NCBI GenBank assembly: GCA_946647055.1
Contig: CAMPCT010000026.1
Location: forward strand, 1 to 15,941
DNA length: 15,941 bases
Direction of reading: 5' to 3'
Source of the DNA: an uncultured Atopobium sp.
GTDB lineage: Bacteria; Actinomycetota; Coriobacteriia; Coriobacteriales; Atopobiaceae
The notes beneath the pieces were generated by a model that did not search any database, was not told where the DNA came from, and worked only from the letters and a program-made list of their open reading frames with translations. Position numbers and translations under genes: made by a program. How positions within the stretch are numbered: the stretch's first letter is position 1; the number at the start of each line of letters is the position of its first letter. Positions 6,373-13,572 of this stretch are shown here, piece by piece.

Positions 6373-8217
6373 TCAACCCAGCTTGCGCACGCGCCGGTCG
6401 TAGGTGATGAGACCGTTGGTCTCCTCCTCGACGTCCGTGAGCTGCGTGTACACGAAGCCGGCCAGTCCCTGCACCTCGAGCGCGTCCGCCCGAGCCAGCA
6501 GGTCGCGCACACCAGCCTCCCATGCCGCCTCGTCATCGAACTGGGCATACCCGTAGGCTCGTGCCAGCGAGCTATGCCCGTCCACATGCCAGGTGAGGCC
6601 ACCAAACTCGGAGACGACCTGCGCGCGACTCGAGTCCGAACCCAGCGGGTCGCGGAACAGATGCATGCCCCGGAAGTAGTTGTGCACGGCGAAGAAGTCG
6701 CCCGATCCCTGGTCGTACCAGCCGCTCGCCGAGAGCACCGGTCGCGTGGGGTCGAGCGCGCGGACCATCTCGGTCTGCTCGGCGGCACAGAACTGTCCCC
6801 AGCTCTCGTTGAAGACGACCCACGCGATCACGCAGGGATGCTCGGAGAGACGACGCACCGTCGTGCGGCAGGTCTCGAGCCATTCGCTGCGGTAGCGTTC
6901 GTCACCTGCGGCGAGCTTTGCCCAGGCGGCAGGCGTGTCATCACGCATGCGCGACCATGATGCCTTGAACAGCGTCGGCTTCTGCTGGGTCTGCCAGTCC
7001 GAGAGCGGGCTGCCGCCACTGGGCATGTCCTGCCACACGAGCATGCCAAGGCGGTCACACGTCGCATACCAGCGGTCCTGTTCCACCTTGATGTGCTTGC
7101 GCAGCAGGTTGAAGCCCATGTCGCGCGCTGTCTGGACGTCCGCCTCCATTGCCGCCTCAGAGGGTGGGGTGAGCAGGCCGTCCGGCCAGTAGCCCTGGTC
7201 GAGCAGCCCGCGCAGGAAGAGGGGCCTGCCGTTGAGGAAGACCCGCGAGACGCCCTTGGAATCCCGCTCGACCGAGACCGAGCGGAAGGCGACATAGCTC
7301 GTGACCTCGTCGCTGCCAAGGCGGACCCGCACCTGGTAGAGGTGGGGGTCGTCGGGTGACCACAGGTGGGGCATGCCAAAGCGCATCTCGGCCGTCACGT
7401 GCGCCTGGTCGACGGGGGCCTCGAACGTCGCGCCATCGACCTCGACCACGAGCGCCGAGGCCAGCCCGTATGACGGGATTCCCGCGACCTGCGCCTCCAC
7501 GCGGAGGACGCAAGCGTTGGGATCGGCAACGAGCCGCAGGTCAGAGATATAGGTGGATGGCACCGCCTCCAGCCAGACGTCCTTCCAGATGCCCGACTGG
7601 GCGGTATACCACATGGTGCCGCGGTCGAGGCGCTGCTTGCCGCGCAGCTGCGTGCCCGTCTCGCTGGGATCGAAGACGCAGAGCTCGAGCGTGTGGTCGC
7701 CAGCCGTCAGGGCCTCGGTCACGTCAATGACAAAGGGCAGGTAGGCACCCTCGTGCTCGGCAAGCTTGACGCCGTCGAGCCACACGGAGCAGGCATGGTC
7801 GACGCCATCGAAGTGCAGGAGGTATCGTCCGTCCTCGAGCGTCGGCGGCACCTCGAGCTTGCGCCGGTACCAGAGCAGCTGCTCCGGCCTCAGCTGTCGC
7901 CCAACGCCAGAGAGTCGCGCCTCGGGCGAGAAGGGCACGAGGATCTCTCCCTCCATGACAGCGGGCGGGCACGCCTCGCGCCAGGCATAGGCCGCATCGG
8001 GGCTGCTTGCGAACGCATACTCCCACCAGCCGTTGAGGCTCTGCCACGAGTCACGGGCCATCAGGGGCCGCGGGTGGCTGTCCCCATAGGGCACGTACGC
8101 GGGGTCGGCGGATGCCGCCACGACCTCGTCCCCCCACTCGGTCATGAGCGGGGCAAGCTCCTCCTGCGGTCGCTTCCCCTGGATGCTGCCGATGACGCGC
8201 CTGAGGTCGAGGTCCAT
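6373..8217 (-). CDS. Glycoside hydrolase family 2 (beta-galactosidase/beta-glucuronidase superfamily)
   Basis: Predicted 614-residue retaining beta-glycosidase. No signal peptide is visible, so it should act in the cytoplasm on imported glycosides. Domains in order: N-terminal helical segment (1-50); jelly-roll sugar-binding domain about 55-215, with WYRRKLEVP at 116-124 and a GIWKDVWLE end; immunoglobulin-like domain about 220-320; TIM barrel from about 325 to the end. The acid/base glutamate is E471 in VVFNESWGQF and the nucleophile E537 in VVSEFGG. It lacks the extra C-terminal domains of LacZ and is short for the superfamily, resembling the compact GH2 group annotated as beta-glucuronidase or beta-galactosidase. 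The substrate cannot be set: beta-galactoside, glucuronide and mannoside are all possible. The ATG at 8217 follows GAGGAG by six bases. It is divergent from the asparaginase gene and shares with it a perfect 22-bp inverted repeat. Confidence 0.93.
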   Translation of the reverse strand: MDLDLRRVIGSIQGKRPQEELAPLMTEWGDEVVAASADPAYVPYGDSHPRPLMARDSWQSLNGWWEYAFASSPDAAYAWREACPPAVMEGEILVPFSPEARLSGVGRQLRPEQLLWYRRKLEVPPTLEDGRYLLHFDGVDHACSVWLDGVKLAEHEGAYLPFVIDVTEALTAGDHTLELCVFDPSETGTQLRGKQRLDRGTMWYTAQSGIWKDVWLEAVPSTYISDLRLVADPNACVLRVEAQVAGIPSYGLASALVVEVDGATFEAPVDQAHVTAEMRFGMPHLWSPDDPHLYQVRVRLGSDEVTSYVAFRSVSVERDSKGVSRVFLNGRPLFLRGLLDQGYWPDGLLTPPSEAAMEADVQTARDMGFNLLRKHIKVEQDRWYATCDRLGMLVWQDMPSGGSPLSDWQTQQKPTLFKASWSRMRDDTPAAWAKLAAGDERYRSEWLETCRTTVRRLSEHPCVIAWVVFNESWGQFCAAEQTEMVRALDPTRPVLSASGWYDQGSGDFFAVHNYFRGMHLFRDPLGSDSSRAQVVSEFGGLTWHVDGHSSLARAYGYAQFDDEAAWEAGVRDLLARADALEVQGLAGFVYTQLTDVEEETNGLITYDRRVRKLG

Positions 8218-8223
8218 GTGCGT

Positions 8224-8281
8224 CTCCTCGTGTGGGACAATGGGATGGATGGGCACCGTTCCCATTGTCCCACACGAGGAG
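8224..8281. repeat. Perfect 22-bp inverted repeat between divergent GH2 and asparaginase genes
   Basis: Bases 8224-8245 are the exact reverse complement of 8260-8281; the spacer is 14 bases (TGGATGGGCACCGT). It fills most of the 69-bp gap between the two start codons. The outer six bases of each arm are GAGGAG when read toward the nearer gene, so each arm carries one gene's ribosome binding site, five to six bases before its ATG. In RNA from either strand the arms would form a 22-bp hairpin that buries the ribosome binding site. As DNA it is a large symmetric site that could bind a dimeric regulator of both genes. No clear -10/-35 pair is seen in the gap. Confidence 0.95.
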
Positions 8282-8286
8282 GCAAC

Positions 8287-9288
8287 ATGAAGAGAATCTT
8301 GGTCATGGCGACCGGTGGCACCATCGCCTCGACCGCGGCCGACGATGGGCTCGCCCCATCGCTCACCGGCGAGGAGCTGCTGCGTAGCGTGCCCCAAGTG
8401 GCCGAGCTCTGCGAACTCGACTTCGTCCAGCCCATGAACATCGACAGCACCAACATGCGCCCCGGTGACTGGATGCGCATGCGCGACATCATCGTCGACC
8501 GCTACGACGACTACGACGGCTTCGTCATCCTTCACGGCACCGACACCATGGCCTACACCGCCGCAGCCCTCTCCTACCTCATCCAGGCGAGTCCCAAGCC
8601 CATCGTGCTCACCGGGTCGCAGCAGCCCATGGGCTACCCCTTCACCGATGCCAAGCTCAACGTCTTCCAAAGCGTCCTCTGGGCCACCGACGAGGCGAGC
8701 CACGACGTCTCCGTCGTGTTTGGCGGCAACGTCATCCGCGGGACGCGCGCACGCAAGCAGCGCACGATGAGCTTCAACGCCTTCACGAGCGTCAACTGCC
8801 CCCCGCTTGCCGTCATCCGTGGTGACCGCGTCGTGCGCGCCGGCGTCACCGTCCCCTCGCGCACCGATGGCCCCCACTTCTACGACCGCCTCGACGAGCG
8901 CGTCATCGTCATCAAGCTCACGCCCGGCCTCAACCCCCGCGACCTGCACCTCCTCGAGGGAAGCTACGATGCCGTCATCCTCGAGACCTTTGGCATGGGT
9001 GGGGTCCCCTCATATGCCGACTCGTCCTTCGAGCGCGCGATCTTCGAGTGGGTGGACTCGGGACGCTTCGTGGTGATGACCACGCAGGTGCCCGAGGAGG
9101 GCGTCGACCTTGGCGTCTACCAGGTCGGTCGTCCCTATGCGGACCATCCGGGCATCCTGCGCGGTGCGGACATGACGACCGAGGCGCTCGTCGCAAAGAC
9201 CATGTGGGCCCTTGGTCAGACCCATGACCCATCCACGATGGAGGAGCTCTTCTACCGTCGCGTCAACGGCGACCGCGCGGAGGAATGA
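8287..9288 (+). CDS. ansA: Type I (cytoplasmic) L-asparaginase
   Basis: Predicted 333-residue enzyme hydrolysing L-asparagine to aspartate and ammonia. The two catalytic threonines of the asparaginase/glutaminase fold are visible: T12 in MATGGTIAS (7-15) and T85 with D86 in ILHGTDTMAYTAAALSYL (81-98). TGSQQPMGYPFTDAKLNV (109-126) and FGGNVIRGTRARK are further family hallmarks. There is no signal peptide, and the length fits the type I cytoplasmic group rather than the secreted high-affinity type II. The C-terminal domain (about 210-333) contains the ETFGMGGVP loop typical of the AnsA branch. The ATG at 8287 is preceded by GAGGAG, five bases away, inside the shared inverted repeat. An open frame extends about 198 codons upstream but is antisense to the glycosidase and not coding. 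Only a weak 6-bp hairpin (9292-9312) follows it, so it may read through into the leader of the pyrophosphatase gene. Confidence 0.95.
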   Translation: MKRILVMATGGTIASTAADDGLAPSLTGEELLRSVPQVAELCELDFVQPMNIDSTNMRPGDWMRMRDIIVDRYDDYDGFVILHGTDTMAYTAAALSYLIQASPKPIVLTGSQQPMGYPFTDAKLNVFQSVLWATDEASHDVSVVFGGNVIRGTRARKQRTMSFNAFTSVNCPPLAVIRGDRVVRAGVTVPSRTDGPHFYDRLDERVIVIKLTPGLNPRDLHLLEGSYDAVILETFGMGGVPSYADSSFERAIFEWVDSGRFVVMTTQVPEEGVDLGVYQVGRPYADHPGILRGADMTTEALVAKTMWALGQTHDPSTMEELFYRRVNGDRAEE

Positions 9289-9488
9289 GCCCGTCTGTCA
9301 AATCCCCAGACGCAATCCAAAGGGTCGCCGTCGTGTGCGATTTGTGCCCGTCCATGCCTTTTATCCAACCATACAAAGCAGTTATGCAACTTTTAACCTA
9401 CGTCGCCAACGAAACGCAGCTTACAAATGGCACAATACTCACAACCCAGACAGACCACCCGCACAACCAAGCCACAAGGAGAGAAGCC
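9289..9488 (+). other. 200-base non-coding leader before the pyrophosphatase gene
   Basis: This stretch is distinctly richer in A and T than its surroundings, especially 9355-9445, as expected of a promoter region. A 6-bp hairpin (CGTCTG at 9292-9297 with CAGACG at 9307-9312) follows the asparaginase stop. AATACT at 9434-9439 is a possible -10, but no matching -35 is seen. The pyrophosphatase frame is open throughout, yet the peptide has no family similarity and the good ribosome binding site is at its end. Confidence 0.4.
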
Positions 9489-11156
9489 ATGCCCGAGTCC
9501 ATCCGCAAGGTGAACATCATCGGCCACCTGCATCCCGACACCGACAGCATCTGCGCCGCCATCTCGTACGCCTACCTCAAGAACCAGACGGGCGAGAACA
9601 TCCACGAGGCACGCCGCGCCGGCGCGCTCAACCGCGAGACGGTGTTCGTGCTCGACCACTTCGGCTTCGAGGAGCCCCAGATCATCACCACCGTCACGCC
9701 GCAGATCAAGGACTGCGAGATTCAGAAGCATCCCGGCATCGACGGCGAGATGAGCCTCTTCGCCGCCTGGAACCACATGCGCGAGATCAAGCTCGACACG
9801 CTCTGCATCACCGACGGCGACAACGACATGCTCGGCCTCATCGCGGTCAAGGACATCGCCAACGCCAACATGGACATCTTTGACACGAGCGTCCTCGCAA
9901 GCGCGCACACCAGCTACCTCAACATCCTCACCACCCTCGATGGCAAGATGGTCGTGGGCGACCCGAACGACCACGTCGGAAACGGCAAGGTCTGCGTGGG
10001 CACCACCCCCGAGCTCATGGAGACCGTCGTCGCGCCTGGTGACATCGTGCTCGTCTCCAACCGCTACGAGACCCAGCAGTTTGCCATCGAGAGCGGTGCC
10101 AGCTGCCTCATCGCCTGCCTCGACTCCAACGTCTCGAGCCGTGTCGTCTCCTCTGCCCAGGAGCACGGCTGCGCCATCATCACCACCCCGTACGACACCT
10201 ACGCCGCCGCCCGCCTCATCTCCATGTCCATCCCCGTCCGTGCGAAGATGCTCCCTGCCGAGAAGATCCTCAAGTTCAGCGTCAACACGCCCGTCGACGA
10301 TGCCCAGAAGACCATCGCCCATTCCCGTCACCGCTTCTTCCCCGTCATCGACGAGGCCGGGCACTACACGGGCCTGGTCACCTCGCCCAACCTGATCAAC
10401 CCCAACAAGAAGCACGTCATCCTCGTCGACCACAACGAGCGCTCCCAGGCCATCGACGGGCTCGAGCAGGCCGTCATCATGGAGATCATCGACCACCACC
10501 GCATCGGCTCGATCGAGACGGACGGTCCGGTCTACTTCCGTGCGGAGCCCAAGGGCTGCACCTGCACCATCATCTATGACATGTTCCAGGAGCAGGGCGT
10601 CGAGATTCCCGCCAACATCGCGGGCCTCATGCTCTCGGCCATCCTCTCCGACACCCTGATGTTCCGCTCCCCCACCTGCACGCCGCGCGACAAGTACGTG
10701 GGCGAGCAGCTGGCCAAGATCTGCGGCGAGGACATCGAGTCCTATGCCGACGCCATGTTCGACGCCGGCTCCGACGTCTCGGGCCGCACGGCCGAGGAGG
10801 TCTTTGGCCAGGACTACAAGCTGTTCTCGCGCGGCAATGCCCACTTTGGCGTGGGCCAGGGCAGCTACATGACCGAGGCCAGCCGCAAGAAGGCCGAGGA
10901 GCTGGTGGGCCCGTACCTCGAGACGGCAGCCAAGGCCGATGAGATCCCGCTGGTCTTCTACATGTTCACCGACGTCAAGAGCCAGGTCACCGAGATGCTC
11001 TACTACGGCGAAGGCGCAGACGAGGTTGTCAGCCGCGCCTTTGGCGTCGAGGCAAAGGACGGCATGGCCGTGCTGCCAGGCGTCGTGAGCCGCAAGAAGC
11101 AGGTCATCCCCGCCCTCATGGCGACACTCCAGAACATCCAGAAGGAAGACGAGTAA
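9489..11156 (+). CDS. ppaC: Family II manganese-dependent inorganic pyrophosphatase with CBS-DRTGG-CBS regulatory insert
   Basis: Predicted 555-residue cytoplasmic enzyme that hydrolyses pyrophosphate to two phosphates. The DHH catalytic domain is split: GHLHPDTDS (12-20; H13, D17, D19 metal ligands) at the start, then VDHNE (313-317), IIDHHRIG (333-340, the DHH motif) and SDTLMF (387-392). Between them lies a regulatory insert of about 230 residues: CBS domain about 75-130, DRTGG-type domain about 135-245, second CBS about 250-303. The DHHA2 domain (about 410-550) ends with the substrate-binding SRKKQ at 534-538. In characterised relatives such inserts bind adenine nucleotides, with AMP/ADP inhibiting and ATP or diadenosine polyphosphates activating; the same is expected but not shown here. 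The ATG at 9489 follows AAGGAGAG by about six bases. The usual Asn in GHxNPDTDS is His15 here. A terminator follows at 11182. Confidence 0.95.
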   Translation: MPESIRKVNIIGHLHPDTDSICAAISYAYLKNQTGENIHEARRAGALNRETVFVLDHFGFEEPQIITTVTPQIKDCEIQKHPGIDGEMSLFAAWNHMREIKLDTLCITDGDNDMLGLIAVKDIANANMDIFDTSVLASAHTSYLNILTTLDGKMVVGDPNDHVGNGKVCVGTTPELMETVVAPGDIVLVSNRYETQQFAIESGASCLIACLDSNVSSRVVSSAQEHGCAIITTPYDTYAAARLISMSIPVRAKMLPAEKILKFSVNTPVDDAQKTIAHSRHRFFPVIDEAGHYTGLVTSPNLINPNKKHVILVDHNERSQAIDGLEQAVIMEIIDHHRIGSIETDGPVYFRAEPKGCTCTIIYDMFQEQGVEIPANIAGLMLSAILSDTLMFRSPTCTPRDKYVGEQLAKICGEDIESYADAMFDAGSDVSGRTAEEVFGQDYKLFSRGNAHFGVGQGSYMTEASRKKAEELVGPYLETAAKADEIPLVFYMFTDVKSQVTEMLYYGEGADEVVSRAFGVEAKDGMAVLPGVVSRKKQVIPALMATLQNIQKEDE

Positions 11157-11181
11157 GCGCCTCGCCTGAATGCGTGTCTGA

Positions 11182-11213
11182 GGGGATGGGCCGCTTGTCG
11201 CCCGTCCCCTTTT
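11182..11213 (+). terminator. Intrinsic terminator after the pyrophosphatase gene
   Basis: GGGGATGGGC (11182-11191) pairs with GCCCGTCCCC (11200-11209), ten pairs with one T-G wobble, around an eight-base loop. TTTTCAT follows at once. It lies 25 bases after the stop codon and closes this single-gene unit. Confidence 0.85.
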
Positions 11214-11274
11214 CATGTCCCGACCGTTTGCGGGTTGGGACCGTGCCACGTGACGGAAACCTCGCTCCTGAAAC

Positions 11275-11280
11275 TACAAT
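11275..11280 (+). promoter_or_regulatory. Candidate -10 element for the zinc-ribbon gene
   Basis: TACAAT, 49 bases before the ATG at 11330, after the terminator of the preceding gene. A TGACGG about 18 bases upstream (11251-11256) is a poor -35. Since the upstream terminator isolates this gene, a promoter must lie in this gap, which supports the call. Confidence 0.45.
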
Positions 11281-11329
11281 TGCATCGACAGGCACATGAC
11301 GTCACGCCCCGGCGAGGAAGGACCCGACC

Positions 11330-12295
11330 ATGGCCCAGCTTACCTGCGAACTCTGCGGCAGCACCAGCTTTGTCAAGAAGGACGGCATGTTCGTGTGCGA
11401 GTCCTGCGGCACCAAGTACACCGTCGAGGAGGCCAAGGCCCTCATGGCGCAGCCGCAACTCACCTGCGACCTGTGCGGCAGTGTCGACTTCGTCAAGGAG
11501 GGCGGCTTCTTCGTGTGCCAGAAGTGCGGGGCCAAGTACTCCGTCGATGACGCGCGCGCCATGGTAGCCGGTGCACCCGCCGCGAGCGGACAGCTCACCC
11601 TCAACTCCGCCGCCGACTTCAACCCCGATGCCGTCAACACCGGAGCGCTTGGTGCGGCGGCGGTCAACAACTACGCCTGCCAGGCCTTCCAGCTGCTCAT
11701 GTCCGACTTCAAGAAGCTCCAGCACCCCTCCGAGAAGGCCCTCGACGACCTGGTGGCCAAGACCCGCGAGTGCCTGATGCTCCTCGATGGCGCCGGACGC
11801 CTCGACCCCAACGACCACGTCCTCGACCTGCTCATCTTCAAGAACGCCGACGAGATCGTGGACTGCGTCGACAGCCTCAAGTACTACGAGAGGGACAAGG
11901 ACGGCAAGTTCCAGAGCCACTTCAAGCTGGGCCTCAACAGCGCCCTCAAGATTCCCGGCCAGCGCGACTCCTGGGATGACATGGCAAAGCCGCACCTCGA
12001 GGCGATCCGCCAGGTCTGGCTCGAGACGCATCCCGCCGAGGCCCAGGCTCGCGAGGACCTCTACCAGCAGACGCTTCCGCTCGAGGCCGAGCTCGCCGCC
12101 CTCCGCGACGAGAAGAGCAGCCACGGCTTCTTCGACTTCTCCGGCAAGCGCGAGGTCAAGGATCGCATGAAGCCCTACCAGGAGCAGCTCAACAACCTCA
12201 ATACCCAGATTCGCAAGTATGACCGCATGGCCGAGGACTACGCCGACGACCTGCTCGCCGAGCTCTCCCGCGCCTGCATCCGCCTCAACTTCTAG
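11330..12295 (+). CDS. Unknown protein with two tandem zinc ribbons and a coiled-coil tail
   Basis: A 321-residue protein I cannot assign to a function. Two zinc ribbons of about 40 residues are repeated in tandem at the N-terminus: C6/C9 with C23/C26 and C46/C49 with C63/C66, each CxLCG-x13-CxxCG followed by a helix (YTVEEAKALM and YSVDDARAMV). The repeats are clearly one duplicated unit. This resembles the TFIIB-type zinc-ribbon domains that annotate many uncharacterised Gram-positive proteins, where they often cap a membrane or helical domain. Residues 85-115 are an Ala/Asn-rich linker. The remainder is charged and helical, with a probable coiled coil at about 245-310 containing GFFDFSGKREVKDRM. 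No signal peptide or membrane span is seen. The start has GAGGAAGGA upstream. It has its own candidate promoter and terminator, so it appears to stand alone. Confidence 0.85.
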   Translation: MAQLTCELCGSTSFVKKDGMFVCESCGTKYTVEEAKALMAQPQLTCDLCGSVDFVKEGGFFVCQKCGAKYSVDDARAMVAGAPAASGQLTLNSAADFNPDAVNTGALGAAAVNNYACQAFQLLMSDFKKLQHPSEKALDDLVAKTRECLMLLDGAGRLDPNDHVLDLLIFKNADEIVDCVDSLKYYERDKDGKFQSHFKLGLNSALKIPGQRDSWDDMAKPHLEAIRQVWLETHPAEAQAREDLYQQTLPLEAELAALRDEKSSHGFFDFSGKREVKDRMKPYQEQLNNLNTQIRKYDRMAEDYADDLLAELSRACIRLNF

Positions 12296-12307
12296 CTCGA
12301 CAACGGT

Positions 12308-12330
12308 ACAAAGGTATCAGGTACCTTTGT
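12308..12330. repeat. Perfect 9-bp inverted repeat after the zinc-ribbon gene
   Basis: ACAAAGGTA (12308-12316) and TACCTTTGT (12322-12330) are exact inverted repeats around TCAGG, starting 13 bases after the stop codon. No T run follows, and a separate canonical terminator lies 19 bases downstream. It may be an RNA 3'-end element or a protein-binding dyad, for example for the adjacent LacI-type regulator, although it lacks the central CG usual in LacI operators. Confidence 0.7.
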
Positions 12331-12348
12331 CCACTAAAGGTCATTGTG

Positions 12349-12384
12349 TGCGGGCTCGGCAGACCGGGCCCGCAACTGTTTTCT
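12349..12384 (+). terminator. Intrinsic terminator after the zinc-ribbon gene
   Basis: TGCGGGCTCGG (12349-12359) pairs with CCGGGCCCGCA (12364-12374), eleven pairs with one T-G wobble, around a CAGA loop, then TGTTTTCT. It separates the zinc-ribbon gene from the LacI operon. Confidence 0.82.
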
Positions 12385-12472
12385 GGTGCGGTATGTTCCC
12401 ATTCCTCATCTCTGGTCACAGCGCTCGCATGCCGCATCATCAGTTGACGAAAATGAGCGCCTGCAAAGGCGT

Positions 12473-12480
12473 GCTATACT
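12473..12480 (+). promoter_or_regulatory. Extended -10 promoter of the lacI-DUF624 operon
   Basis: TGC directly before TATACT (12475-12480) makes an extended -10 element, 28 bases before the ATG at 12508. TTGACG at 12444-12449 is a good hexamer but is 25 bases away, too far for a normal -35, so the TG extension probably compensates. A short dyad, CGCC-TGCAAA-GGCG (12458-12471), covers the region just upstream of the -10 and could be a site for repression. Confidence 0.6.
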
Positions 12481-12507
12481 CTTCTTTCAATGGTTCGAGG
12501 AGGCTTC

Positions 12508-13560
12508 ATGGCAAGTAGGGTCACCATCCAAGACATCGCCGACGCGCTTGGTCTGTCACGCAATACGGTATCGAAGGCACTCAACAACTCCGAGGGCCTC
12601 GCCGATGCCACGCGCGAGCGCATCCTCCAGAAGGCGGTTGAGATGGGCTACAAGCAGTTTGCCTACGTGCGCGACCTGATGAACGCGCGTGACAGCCTGT
12701 CGTCCGCATCCGCTCCCCTTGCCAATGGCGACAAGCGCGAGGTCGCCCTCATCACCACGGCCTACCTGGCAGCACCGCACTTCGCGTCCCTCATGCTCGA
12801 TGCCTTCCAGAACGAACTCTCGCAGCTTGGCTACACCCTCAACACGCATCGCGTGACCAGCGCCAACCTCGAGAACCTCAGCCTCCCTGTCACCCTCGAC
12901 CTCGACCGTGTCGTCGCCATCATCTGCGTCGAGATGTTCGACTGGGCCTACGACACGATGCTCTGCGACCTTGATGTCCCCATCCTCTTTGTCGATGCTC
13001 CGGCACGCCTGCACGGGAAGTACCTACCGGCAGACCAGCTTTACATGGAGAACATCCCGCAGGTCACGGAGCTCGTCAACGGCATGCTCGAGCGAGGCTA
13101 CCAGCGTATTGGCTTCATTGGCGACTGGGAGCACTGCCAGTCCTTCTACGAGCGTTACTCCGCCTTCCGTTTTGCCATGCTCATGGCCAACGTCCCAGTA
13201 AACTCGCTCCACTGCATAAGGGAGAACCATCTTGACGGAATCCGCAGCTGCCTGAAGACAGCTGGCAGCCTTCCCGATTTCTTCGTCTGTGCGAACGACT
13301 TCGTCGCACTCGTTGCGCTTCAGGCGCTTCGCGAGATGGGATTCGACGTCCCCCGAGATGTGATGCTCGCCGGCTTCGACGACTCCGCCGAGTCGCGCAG
13401 GAGCTTCCCGGCACTCACCACCATCCACATCCATACGCAGGCCATGGCCTACTCTGCCATCGAGCTCCTCCGCATGCGCATCGAGGAGCCCTCGCTCGAC
13501 TTCAGGCACGTCTACATCGAGACCGACCTAATCCACCGCGCATCCACCAAAAGAGATTAA
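12508..13560 (+). CDS. LacI-family transcriptional regulator
   Basis: Predicted 350-residue DNA-binding regulator that would respond to a sugar or related small molecule. Residues 5-26 (VTIQDIADALGLSRNTVSKALN) are the LacI-type helix-turn-helix. The effector-binding periplasmic-protein-like domain covers about 78-345, with the family hallmarks GYQRIGFIGD (residues 199-208), PDFFVCANDFVALVALQALREMG and a GFDDS loop near the end. The hinge region (about 48-70, KQFAYVRDLMNARDS) departs from the usual PN-x-x-AR-x-L pattern. The start at 12508 has CGAGGAGG six bases upstream; an in-frame ATG at 12490 has none. A DUF624 gene begins 12 bases after the stop and a third gene overlaps that one, so the regulator leads a three-gene operon. 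Such regulators commonly control adjacent transporter or glycosidase genes; the convergent ABC ATPase gene nearby is a possible target, but no operator could be recognised. Confidence 0.93.
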   Translation: MASRVTIQDIADALGLSRNTVSKALNNSEGLADATRERILQKAVEMGYKQFAYVRDLMNARDSLSSASAPLANGDKREVALITTAYLAAPHFASLMLDAFQNELSQLGYTLNTHRVTSANLENLSLPVTLDLDRVVAIICVEMFDWAYDTMLCDLDVPILFVDAPARLHGKYLPADQLYMENIPQVTELVNGMLERGYQRIGFIGDWEHCQSFYERYSAFRFAMLMANVPVNSLHCIRENHLDGIRSCLKTAGSLPDFFVCANDFVALVALQALREMGFDVPRDVMLAGFDDSAESRRSFPALTTIHIHTQAMAYSAIELLRMRIEEPSLDFRHVYIETDLIHRASTKRD

Positions 13561-13572
13561 ACGGGGAGCCGC

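Noticed and set aside
3837..6788. A 983-codon open frame on the minus strand opposite the kinase, pepT and the end of the GH2 gene
   Set aside because: It lies antisense to genes with complete family motifs; long stop-free antisense frames are expected in DNA with strong G/C third-position bias. Its peptide is low-complexity and has no recognisable motif.
8218..8949. N-terminal extension of the GH2 frame across the asparaginase gene
   Set aside because: It would run antisense to the asparaginase catalytic motifs; a strong GAGGAG precedes the internal ATG at 8217, where homology to the family also begins.
9292..9312. Hairpin after the asparaginase gene as an intrinsic terminator
   Set aside because: Only six base pairs with a nine-base loop and no T run; too weak to call as a terminator, so it is mentioned only in the leader entry.
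9285..9488. Upstream in-frame extension of the pyrophosphatase by 68 residues
   Set aside because: The region is AT-richer and promoter-like, the peptide has no similarity to the family, and AAGGAGAG lies just before the ATG at 9489.
9393..11249. A 618-codon minus-strand open frame opposite the pyrophosphatase
   Set aside because: Antisense shadow: Val, Leu, Asp and Gly rich, no motif, while the plus strand has the full DHH and DHHA2 signature.
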